Shown here piece by piece: positions 13,717 to 20,204 of a stretch of 20,204 nt of DNA. The position numbers and the translations under genes were made by a program. Numbering within the stretch: position 1 is the first letter of the stretch; every line of letters starts with the position of its first letter. Origin of the DNA: an uncultured Erysipelotrichaceae bacterium (GTDB lineage Bacteria; Bacillota_I; Bacilli_A; Erysipelotrichales; Erysipelotrichaceae); contig CAKVAL010000033.1 of NCBI GenBank assembly GCA_934725085.1, positions 1-20,204 on the forward strand, in the 5' to 3' direction. The notes beneath the pieces are model-generated. The model was not told the DNA's origin, searched no databases, and worked only from the letters and a program-made list of their open reading frames with translations.

Positions 13717-14013
13717 TTATTTGTTTAGTATCTCTTTAGCTTGCTTAAGAACTTCAGCTGCATTCATTCTTCCATAAGCAAGTGGATTGATACTTACAAC
13801 CGGAATACGATTTTTAGTACTCTCTTTAATTTGGTCAATTAAATAACGTACTTGCGGGCCAACCATGATGATGTCGGCTACATCAGTGTGCTTTAGATAC
13901 TCTTGTTCACTATAAGCATTAACATCAAATTCGCCCTTTCCTGCTTCAACCATTCTTTTTGCCAACATACTTGTTGACATACCAGCATTACAAACTAAAA
14001 CTATATTGATCAT
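13717..14013 (-). CDS. celA: PTS cellobiose-family IIB component
   Basis: This 98-residue cytoplasmic IIB of the lactose/cellobiose type takes phosphate from IIA-His onto Cys8 in VLVCNAGMSTSML, which forms the phosphate-binding P-loop. IIMVGPQVRYL downstream is the other conserved element. The start is ATG 14013, overlapping the TGA of the upstream GH1 gene by four bases (ATGA). Its ribosome site GGGAGG lies inside the end of that gene, so the two are translationally coupled. An alternative in-frame TTG at 14028 is rejected because it sits on the ribosome site itself. It is followed by the IIC gene. Confidence 0.93.
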   Translation of the reverse strand: MINIVLVCNAGMSTSMLAKRMVEAGKGEFDVNAYSEQEYLKHTDVADIIMVGPQVRYLIDQIKESTKNRIPVVSINPLAYGRMNAAEVLKQAKEILNK

Positions 14014-15392
14014 CTTACATCCTCCCAATCACTATTTATTTCATCGCGATACCAATAATATGACTTCTTTGGAATTCTCTTGCAGTTATCTTCAAAGTCT
14101 ACCGCGATTAAACCATATCTTTTTTCAGTTCCATTTTTCCAAGAATATAAGTCAAATGGTGACCATACAAAGTAACCATTAATATCAGAACCATCTTTTT
14201 TAGCCTTCAATAAAGCTCTAACATTCTCTTTGATATACTCAATTCTTTCATCATCATTTAAATCACCATGAATATCCTCATACATACCCAAACCATTTTC
14301 AGTAAGATACATAGGCTTATTTAAATAATTATTTCTAGCTACCGCATCATACATCGTCTCAGGCTTATTAACCATGTTCCAAGGATTATGAGGAAGCTTT
14401 TGCATAGTGTCGTTATCAATTTCAAACCAACCCTTAACAACACTTCTCATATCACCCTTATAATTCTTACCTAAATTATTAACTTTAACGTTTGTCTCAC
14501 CACCACTATATGGAAGCACATATTGTGGAGAATAATAATTAAGGCCGATGAAATCTACTGTATTATCTTTAATAATTTCTAAGTCTTCTTCTTTCACAAA
14601 ACTAAAGTCATAACCACTATTTTTTAGTTTCTCTACCATATCAGCAGGAAATCTTCCAAGACATGCTGTTTCTGTTTGCCAATTATTACAATAATTCTCA
14701 GCATTTCTAATAGCCTCTCTATTATCACCAACTGAATAAATTGTTTGATAAGAAGCAACTAAACCAATCTCACCATTATAGTTGCCTTCTTTATATTTCT
14801 TAACAGCCAAAGCACTAGCCAACATCACGTTATAACAGCATTCAATTACTTCTTGAACATTACCAACATGATTTGGTGGATAGTTGCCTGACATATAGCC
14901 GCTAAATATAAACCACTTTGGTTCATTGAATGTTGAAAAGAATTTTACATCACTAAACTCCTTAAACAATACTTCACAATAGTTCGCAAAAGCATAGACA
15001 ACATCCTTATTCAACCAACCACCGCATTCTTGCCAATATTCTGGTAAGTCCCAGTGATAACAAGTAACAAAAGGTTCAATATCATATTTTCTACATTCAT
15101 CAATTAAAGATCTATAGAATTCAATTCCCTTCTTGTTTACTTCGCCTTCCTTGTTTTTAATGATTCTAGGCCAAGAAATAGAAAATCTATAAGCATTATG
15201 ACCACCCTCAGCCATAAGCTTAATATCTTCCTTATACTTATGATAATGATCACTAGCTACATCTCCATTTTCTAAATTATTGTCATGAAGATATTTGTCC
15301 CACATACTTAGAGCCTTATCGTCTTCGTTCCAAGCACCTTCGCACTGATATGAAGCAGTAGCACCGCCCCACAAAAACTTTCTACCAGTCAT
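14010..15392 (-). CDS. 6-phospho-beta-glucosidase, GH1 (first gene of the operon)
   Basis: This is a 460-residue GH1 enzyme that splits phosphorylated beta-glucosides after PTS import. Visible features are KFLWGGATASYQCEGAWNED at 5-24, acid/base Glu157 in TFNEP, LNYYSPQY at about 284-291, nucleophile Glu365 in LTENG, and the phosphate-side KKSYYWYRDE near the C-terminus. GAGG lies 7-8 nt before ATG. It is promoter-proximal: a TATAAT at 15433-15438 lies about 40 bp upstream, next to the inverted repeat at 15449-15466. Being first in the operon and having a paralogue at its other end suggests that two aglycone specificities are served by one transporter. Confidence 0.93.
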   Translation of the reverse strand: MTGRKFLWGGATASYQCEGAWNEDDKALSMWDKYLHDNNLENGDVASDHYHKYKEDIKLMAEGGHNAYRFSISWPRIIKNKEGEVNKKGIEFYRSLIDECRKYDIEPFVTCYHWDLPEYWQECGGWLNKDVVYAFANYCEVLFKEFSDVKFFSTFNEPKWFIFSGYMSGNYPPNHVGNVQEVIECCYNVMLASALAVKKYKEGNYNGEIGLVASYQTIYSVGDNREAIRNAENYCNNWQTETACLGRFPADMVEKLKNSGYDFSFVKEEDLEIIKDNTVDFIGLNYYSPQYVLPYSGGETNVKVNNLGKNYKGDMRSVVKGWFEIDNDTMQKLPHNPWNMVNKPETMYDAVARNNYLNKPMYLTENGLGMYEDIHGDLNDDERIEYIKENVRALLKAKKDGSDINGYFVWSPFDLYSWKNGTEKRYGLIAVDFEDNCKRIPKKSYYWYRDEINSDWEDVR

Positions 15393-15432
15393 ATGTTTAC
15401 CTCACATGAGCAATATATCACTTTGTAAAATG

Positions 15433-15461
15433 ATTATAGTTTCTTATATTTCACACCATTG
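15433..15461 (-). promoter_or_regulatory. promoter of the beta-glucoside operon
   Basis: A perfect TATAAT (-10) is preceded at 17 bp by CAATGG, a poor -35 embedded in the inverted repeat. A strong -10 with a weak -35 suggests dependence on an activator. Confidence 0.65.
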
Positions 15462-15475
15462 TGAAAAAATATAAT
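15447..15475 (+). promoter_or_regulatory. promoter of the PRD regulator gene
   Basis: TATAAT at 15470-15475, with TATTTC as a poor -35 at 17 bp inside the inverted repeat. The predicted start near 15482 leaves a leader of only about 17 nt without any ribosome site. Confidence 0.55.
15449..15466. promoter_or_regulatory. inverted repeat, likely operator of the divergent PRD regulator
   Basis: TTTCACA-CCAT-TGTGAAA, perfect 7-bp arms around 4 bp. It covers the -35 regions of both divergent promoters. Its position and symmetry fit a binding site for the dimeric regulator encoded at 15499; which protein binds is inference. Confidence 0.7.
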
Positions 15476-15498
15476 TCATTTTGTGTTTTAATATAAAT

Positions 15499-17394
15499 AT
15501 GGTTAAATTCACCATAAGACAGCTTGAAATATTAAAGATAATCTCTTCTTGTAATGAGTATATTACTTCAAAAACAATTACCTCTGACTTAGATATCACA
15601 AGAAGAACTTTAATCAACGATATTAAATATATAAATCAAGAAAAAGAAATCATAATTTCGAATAATAAGGGTTATCTTATAAATGATTCATTTATTGAAG
15701 AAATAGACGATATTTTAGCAGATTATCAAATAGAAGAAGAAAATGTCGATAAGATAATTAAATATATTCTAATTAAAAATAATAGTTTAACTGTAAATGA
15801 GATTACTGAATATTTTTATATTTCGAATAGTAAATTTTTAAAGTTGCTTCCTCAAATTAATGCTCAATTAAAATTATATGATTTAAAAATTGAAAGAAAA
15901 AACAATCATGTAAGCATTATCGGAGATGAACAAAATAAGAGACAACTATTAGGAAATATTATTCACAATGAATCTTATTCTTTCTTTTCAGATATCGATA
16001 ATTTTAAAGACTATTTTCCTAATATTCTCGTAAATGAAATATGTTTAGAAACAGAAAATCTAATAAATGAATATGGTTACACTATTCCAAAATACTATGA
16101 AATAAACTTTTTGATTAATCTCTTAGTTACTATCTCTAGAAATCCTTTTATTATTTCTAATGCCTATGAAAAATCACCAAGTACAATCAGAAACTATGAT
16201 GCTAGAATCTTGGCTTATAAGATTAATGAAATGTTGGAAACTAAATTTCATATGCACTATATCAATAAATTATTAACTATTAAGGAAATTGAACAAACTC
16301 TTGATGGCTTTATTTCTAGAAATGGTGAAAAGCCTAGAGTCTTTGACTTGTCAGATTCTTTTATAAAAATGATAAGAGAAATTGTCGAAGATACTTTTAA
16401 TTACTATTATTTAACTTCTATAGATTATCAAGAATTCTTAAGCGTCTTTTGTCTTCATGTATCTGAAATGATCAAAAGATGCATGAACTCCATTAGTTAT
16501 GTTCCAACTAATATTTCTATTAAACAAAACGCACCATATGTATATGAAGTAGCTGTATCCATTGCCTCTAAAATCGCAAAGAACTTTAATATAAATATTC
16601 CAGAAGTTGAAATTAATTTAATTGCCATTCACATTGGCTATGCGATTGAGCAAGCTGCCGAAAAAGCATCAATTGCCCCAATTATTTTAGTATCATCTTT
16701 CCCAGGAAGTAACACCATCTTGGCTGATAAGATCGTTAAGGAAATTGGCTATAAGGTTCAGATAATGGGCTTTTATAGCTCAACATCTGATATTCCTTAT
16801 AGACTATATAAGAGTTGTCTGATTATCACTACAGAAGAAGATGTTAATAGAAACATTAGAAAATGTATAGTATCTCCATTTGCCTCTGATAAAGATATTA
16901 TCAAGGTACAGGAAGCAATTACTACATTTATAAAAGAAAAGAATGCTAATGAAGTTTCTAATTTGATTAATAAATATCTTACAAAAGATACTTTCTATGT
17001 CTTAAATGAAAAGATGGATAAATATGAAGCGATTAACTTCTTATGTGAAAAGGCATTAGACAATAACGATGTCTTAGAAGATTTTCACAATCAAGTGATA
17101 AGTAGAGAAAATTTATCATCAACATGTTTCTTTGATAAGTTTGCGATACCACATTCAAATATTCAAAATGCCTTGAGCACAAAATTATATGTAATGGTAA
17201 ACAACACTAAAGTCACTTGGAATAAATCAAAGATTAATTTAGTTTGTTTAATACTAATAAAAAGAGATACAAATGATGATTTTAGAAAACTATATGCTGG
17301 TTTAAGCGATATTTTATATGACAACAGTCTTCTTTTTAACAACATAGATAAGATTAAAAACTTAGATGACTTTTTATATTTTTTATTGAAATAA
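15499..17394 (+). CDS. PRD-type PTS-controlled transcriptional regulator (LicR/MtlR-like)
   Basis: The protein has 631 residues in the order of BglG/LicR/MtlR-type activators: an N-terminal HTH (about 5-60, ITRRTLINDIKYIN), a second HTH/Mga-like region (about 85-150), PRD1 (about 170-275), PRD2 (about 285-390, with H320 and H378), a IIB(gat)-like domain (about 395-480) and a C-terminal IIA(fru/mtl)-like domain with H552 in IPHSN. PRD1 lacks a His where others have one (LINLLVTISR), and the IIB-like loop reads VSSFPGS, lacking the usual Cys. Regulation by phosphorylation is therefore probably limited to PRD2 and IIA. ATG 15499 is chosen because homology begins at once. An in-frame TTG at 15481 exists, but neither start has a ribosome site. 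It is divergent from the operon it probably activates. Confidence 0.88.
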   Translation: MVKFTIRQLEILKIISSCNEYITSKTITSDLDITRRTLINDIKYINQEKEIIISNNKGYLINDSFIEEIDDILADYQIEEENVDKIIKYILIKNNSLTVNEITEYFYISNSKFLKLLPQINAQLKLYDLKIERKNNHVSIIGDEQNKRQLLGNIIHNESYSFFSDIDNFKDYFPNILVNEICLETENLINEYGYTIPKYYEINFLINLLVTISRNPFIISNAYEKSPSTIRNYDARILAYKINEMLETKFHMHYINKLLTIKEIEQTLDGFISRNGEKPRVFDLSDSFIKMIREIVEDTFNYYYLTSIDYQEFLSVFCLHVSEMIKRCMNSISYVPTNISIKQNAPYVYEVAVSIASKIAKNFNINIPEVEINLIAIHIGYAIEQAAEKASIAPIILVSSFPGSNTILADKIVKEIGYKVQIMGFYSSTSDIPYRLYKSCLIITTEEDVNRNIRKCIVSPFASDKDIIKVQEAITTFIKEKNANEVSNLINKYLTKDTFYVLNEKMDKYEAINFLCEKALDNNDVLEDFHNQVISRENLSSTCFFDKFAIPHSNIQNALSTKLYVMVNNTKVTWNKSKINLVCLILIKRDTNDDFRKLYAGLSDILYDNSLLFNNIDKIKNLDDFLYFLLK

Positions 17395-17409
17395 CAGGAG
17401 GAAATTAAA

Positions 17410-17631
17410 ATGATTATTAAAGTCGGAACAACAAAAATCAAGGACATTATTAAAGAAATTGATGGAAAAGAAATCAACGGTGTAACTTTCAAATACACCG
17501 GCAAAACCATGGGCATTACTGCTTCATTTGAACACAATGCCAACGACTATGAAAGTGCTAAACAAGCTTTGAAGGCTTATCTTAAATCATCAGATGACTA
17601 TGCTGCACTATTTGTATCATATTCTGAATAA
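17410..17631 (+). CDS. small protein of unknown function (73 residues)
   Basis: I do not recognise this 73-residue protein. It lies 15 nt after the regulator stop with a strong AGGAGG ribosome site, so it is expected to be well translated and co-transcribed with the regulator. It is soluble, without signal or membrane segment. The sequence suggests alternating beta strands (MIIKVGTTKIKD, GVTFKYTGKTMGITASF) and a helix (YESAKQALKAYLKS), a compact alpha/beta fold. It is not HPr: there is no active His15 motif. A direct role with the PTS regulator is possible from position alone. A terminator starts at the stop codon. Confidence 0.75.
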   Translation: MIIKVGTTKIKDIIKEIDGKEINGVTFKYTGKTMGITASFEHNANDYESAKQALKAYLKSSDDYAALFVSYSE

Positions 17632-17656
17632 AGGCTGAATATGCCTTTTCTTTTTT
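17630..17656 (+). terminator. terminator after the regulator and small gene
   Basis: AAAGGC, loop TGAATAT, GCCTTT, followed by a T-rich tract to 17656 (TTTTCTTTTTT). The 6-bp stem begins within the stop codon. Confidence 0.75.
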
Positions 17657-17683
17657 GGTGAAATCACATTTTGTGATTTCACC
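17657..17683. repeat. perfect 12-bp inverted repeat, unassigned
   Basis: GGTGAAATCACA-TTT-TGTGATTTCACC, a perfect 12-bp stem with a 3-nt loop between two convergent terminators. It is not followed by a T run on either strand. The inner TCACA/TGTGA arms resemble the operator at 15449-15466 (spacing 3 instead of 4). Confidence 0.7.
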
Positions 17684-17685
17684 AA

Positions 17686-17712
17686 ATAAAAACGATGAAC
17701 TTAATCATCGTT
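17686..17712 (-). terminator. terminator of the lipoprotein gene
   Basis: On the minus strand: AACGATGA, loop TTAAGT, TCATCGTT (8-bp perfect stem), then TTTATTT. It overlaps the stop codon. Confidence 0.75.
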
Positions 17713-18151
17713 ACACTTTAATATTCTTAAACGCCTTAAGAATCCAATTATAGTTAGTCTTAAGAGCTTCTTTTTCACCTTGGGCTATCAAAGAATAATA
17801 AGAATTATCATTGCCCATATAGATACAAGCTAAACCGCAATCACCATACTTATATACCGCATGTTTATTATCATTAGTAATCAAAGCACATCCACTTTCA
17901 AAAATTGCTGTACTTTCATACTGTTTTCTCAAATCATAGAAAGATAAGTTATTTTTATTATGCAGTTTCTGCATAGTAATCACATAATCATCCCCTCTTA
18001 AATCAGTATAATCACCAGTTATTACCTTGCTTTCTAATACAACATCGACAGGAATATTGATGGTTAAGTCCTTAAACTTGTATGAATAATCCATAGAATC
18101 AGCACACGCAAATAGCGTTAAAAGTAAAAAGATACACAAAAACTTCTTCAT
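17711..18151 (-). CDS. small putative lipoprotein, unknown function
   Basis: The 146-residue protein begins MKKFLCIFLLLTLFACADS: a lipoprotein signal peptide with lipobox LFAC (acylated Cys at about residue 16). The mature part is small, beta-rich and mixed-charge (YKFKDLTINIPVDV, DLRGDDYVITM), with two further Cys pairs near ESGCALI and GDCGLACI. It would sit on the outer face of the membrane. I recognise no family. The start is ATG 18151 because AAGGAGG lies 9 nt upstream; an upstream GTG at 18160 lies against that site and is rejected. It is a single gene with its own terminator. A clear promoter was not found in the 70 bp upstream. Confidence 0.75.
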   Translation of the reverse strand: MKKFLCIFLLLTLFACADSMDYSYKFKDLTINIPVDVVLESKVITGDYTDLRGDDYVITMQKLHNKNNLSFYDLRKQYESTAIFESGCALITNDNKHAVYKYGDCGLACIYMGNDNSYYSLIAQGEKEALKTNYNWILKAFKNIKV

Positions 18152-18225
18152 ATAAGTCACCCTCCTTAATCGAATTATTTGTCTAACTATCTACCATTAG
18201 ATTTTTTACCATTTTAGCATGCAAA

Positions 18226-18249
18226 CAAAAAGAAGTGCAAACGCACTTC
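18226..18249 (-). terminator. terminator of typA
   Basis: On the minus strand: GAAGTGC, loop GTTT, GCACTTC (7-bp stem), then TTTTTGTTT. It begins a few bases after the typA stop codon. Confidence 0.85.
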
Positions 18250-18252
18250 CTA

Positions 18253-20073
18253 TTAACCTTTATTAACCTCACGTAAATGACGTCTTCTATCTAAGTTAGT
18301 CAAATACTTCTTACGAATACGAATCGCATCAGGTGTAATTTCTACAAGTTCATCATCATTGATAAACTCAAGAGCTTCTTCAAGAGAGAATTGCTTATGA
18401 GGAACAAGCTTCATAGCCTCATCATTACCAGTAGATCTAACAGCAGTCATCTTCTTGTTTACAGTAGGATTAACTTCCATATCTTGCATCTTACTAGAAA
18501 CACCAACGATTTGACCCTCATATACTTCTTCAGCAGCACCAACAAACAATTGACCTCTTTCTTGTAAATTCCACAATGAATAAGTCATTGTCTTACCAGT
18601 AGCACAAGAAATCATAGCACCATTTGTTCTCTCAGGAATTTCACCCTTATAAGGCTTATATTCGATGAACTTTCTAACAAGAACACCCTCACCCTTAGTA
18701 GAGTTAATGAACTCAGATCTAAAGCCCATCAAACCTCTTGTAGGAGCATGATAAATAATCTTTGTATAAGAACCTTCATCTTCAATATCAACCATTTCAC
18801 CCTTTCTTAAGTTCAATGAATTGATAACAGTACCACTATAATCATTAGGTACTGAACAAACTACTTCTTCAATTGGTTCGCAAAGTTGACCATTAATAGT
18901 TCTAAAAATAACCTCTGGTCTAGATACCGCAACTTCATAACCCTCTCTTCTCATATTCTCTAAAAGAATAGACAAGTGAAGTTCACCTCTACCTGAAACC
19001 TTAAATGTATCTGTAGAATCAGTCTCTTCAACCTTAAGACCAACATTTACCTCTAGTTCTCTTTCAAGTCTTTCACGAATATTTCTAGAAGTAACAAACT
19101 TACCAGACTTACCTTGGAAAGGAGAAGAGTTAACCATGAAGTTCATAGACATAGTAGGCTCTTCAATATCAATTTGAGGCATTGGGTCAACATCCCCTAA
19201 TTGGCAAATAGTATCACCAATTTCAATATTATCAATACCACTAATTAATACGATATCACCACATTGAGCCTCAGTAATTGCAGTTCTTTTTAAACCTTGA
19301 TAGTTATAAAGATTGGCAATCTTACGATTCTCCTTCTTAATATCGCAATCACAAACAGTGACCATTTCATTAGCCTTAATAACACCATCATAAACTCTAC
19401 CGATACCAATTCTACCGATATAGTCATCATAAGCTAGGGCACTAACTTGCATTCTAAGTGGCTTATCCATAACATTTGGATAAGGTTGTACATGCTTAAC
19501 AATTGTTTCAAATAATGGTTCGATATCATTGTTTGTATCGTCCATCTCATATCTAACAATACCCTCTTTGGCAATACCATAAAGGATAGGGAAATCTAAT
19601 TGATTATCAGTAGCTTTCAAATCTAAGAATAAGTCATAAACTTCATCTATTACTTGAATTGCTCTTTGGTCCTTCTTATCAATCTTATTAATTAATAGAA
19701 TAGGTCTTAAATTAGCCTCCAATGACTTCTTCAATACGAAACGAGTTTGAGGCATTGGACCCTCACTTGAGTCTACTAACAAGATAACAGTATCTACTGT
19801 CTTAATAATTCTTTCAACTTCACTTGAGAAATCAGCATGTCCTGGAGTATCTACGATGTTAATCTTATAGTCCTTATAATTAACTGAACAGTTCTTAGAA
19901 TAAATTGTAATTCCTCTTTCTCTTTCCAAATCATTAGAATCCATTACCTGTTCAACCACTTCATCGTGATCTGAGAAAACATGTGATTGTGCTAAAAACG
20001 CATCAACCAAGGTTGATTTGCCTGCATCTACATGGGCAATAACTGCCACGTTAATAATCTTCCTAAATTCCAT
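18253..20073 (-). CDS. typA: ribosome-associated translational GTPase TypA/BipA
   Basis: This 606-residue translation-factor GTPase binds the 70S ribosome and acts in ribosome assembly and stress or cold adaptation. The G domain has P-loop AHVDAGKST (13-21), switch I RERGITI (51-57), DTPGHADFS (75-83) and NKID (129-132). It is followed by domain II, EF-G-like domains III and V, and the TypA-specific C-terminal domain with a basic tail (KKYLTNLDRRRHLREVNKG). Length matches the family. The P-loop reads DAGKS where many TypA proteins have DHGKT; function should be kept. No ribosome site lies before the ATG. The best promoter would start transcription 1-2 nt before it, implying a leaderless mRNA. 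Confidence 0.95.
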   Translation of the reverse strand: MEFRKIINVAVIAHVDAGKSTLVDAFLAQSHVFSDHDEVVEQVMDSNDLERERGITIYSKNCSVNYKDYKINIVDTPGHADFSSEVERIIKTVDTVILLVDSSEGPMPQTRFVLKKSLEANLRPILLINKIDKKDQRAIQVIDEVYDLFLDLKATDNQLDFPILYGIAKEGIVRYEMDDTNNDIEPLFETIVKHVQPYPNVMDKPLRMQVSALAYDDYIGRIGIGRVYDGVIKANEMVTVCDCDIKKENRKIANLYNYQGLKRTAITEAQCGDIVLISGIDNIEIGDTICQLGDVDPMPQIDIEEPTMSMNFMVNSSPFQGKSGKFVTSRNIRERLERELEVNVGLKVEETDSTDTFKVSGRGELHLSILLENMRREGYEVAVSRPEVIFRTINGQLCEPIEEVVCSVPNDYSGTVINSLNLRKGEMVDIEDEGSYTKIIYHAPTRGLMGFRSEFINSTKGEGVLVRKFIEYKPYKGEIPERTNGAMISCATGKTMTYSLWNLQERGQLFVGAAEEVYEGQIVGVSSKMQDMEVNPTVNKKMTAVRSTGNDEAMKLVPHKQFSLEEALEFINDDELVEITPDAIRIRKKYLTNLDRRRHLREVNKG

Positions 20074-20081
20074 ACCCCACT

Positions 20082-20110
20082 ATTTTATGCGCATTGTCAA
20101 GCTTGTGCAA
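20082..20110 (-). promoter_or_regulatory. typA promoter with overlapping inverted repeat
   Basis: On the minus strand: TTGCAC, 17-bp spacer, TAAAAT. The predicted start is G at about 20075, two bases before the ATG. An inverted repeat AGCTTG-TG-CAAGCT at 20100-20113 overlaps the -35 box. From 20114 to the window end I see no gene or clear site. Confidence 0.6.
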
Positions 20111-20204
20111 GCTATTATGCTAAAATGTGTCGCGGTTAATCGATTTTGTCACTTCTTGATTAAGGGATAATGTCACCTTTAGTTAATAACTGATTGTATT
20201 TCGT

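Noticed and set aside
15425..15445. CcpA cre site in the divergent promoter region
   Set aside because: The best candidate (TGTAAAATGATTAT) misses the central CG and other consensus positions.
17163..17543. 126-residue minus-strand frame
   Set aside because: It overlaps the regulator and small gene in antisense, with no ribosome site.
20082..20100. TTGACA at 20094-20099 as the typA -35 box
   Set aside because: It lies only about 7 bp from TAAAAT; TTGCAC at 17 bp is the workable partner.

Overview
This AT-rich window looks like a chromosomal segment of a low-GC Gram-positive bacterium (Bacillota). It is most likely from the Erysipelotrichia or a neighbouring lineage close to Mollicutes. The evidence is AT-rich third positions, strong AGGAGG-type ribosome sites, a guanine riboswitch, a Nup-type nucleoside ABC transporter, cellobiose-type PTS genes with GH1 phospho-glucosidases, and a tmRNA whose tag ends in Ala-Phe-Ala as in Mollicutes. 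UGA is a stop here and Trp is UGG, so this is not a Mycoplasma-type code. The lineage is inference.

Layout. 1-2040: a small exported protein (minus), then an AAA ATPase with a DUF4143/nuclease-like C-terminus (plus), preceded by three 33-bp direct repeats. 2041-2482: tmRNA (ssrA, minus) with promoter and terminator. 2522-2839: an orphan HipB-like HTH protein. 2930-3200: an unassigned structured RNA with its own promoter-like sequence and terminator. 3259-3370: a tandem array of about 36-bp hairpin repeats. 3390-9106: a purine salvage operon on the minus strand. A guanine riboswitch leads into xpt and then nupN-nupO-nupP-nupQ, with an internal terminator hairpin after nupN.

9191-15475: a beta-glucoside operon on the minus strand (GH1, IIB, IIC, IIA, second GH1), followed closely by an FAD-dependent oxidoreductase. 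It is divergent from a PRD-type PTS regulator (15499-17394, plus). A perfect 7+7 inverted repeat lies between the two promoters. A small unknown protein follows the regulator. 17657-18249: an isolated long hairpin, a small lipoprotein (minus) and a terminator. 18253-20110: typA/bipA (minus), whose best promoter would give an almost leaderless mRNA.

How it works together. Guanine sensed by the riboswitch should shut down both base salvage (Xpt) and nucleoside uptake (NupNOPQ). Beta-glucosides are brought in as 6-phosphates by IIA/IIB/IIC and split by the two GH1 enzymes, under control of the divergent PRD regulator. The least explained items are the 230-nt RNA at 2930-3162, the repeat array beside it, the SD-ATG repeat modules before the AAA ATPase, and the toxin-less HipB-like gene.
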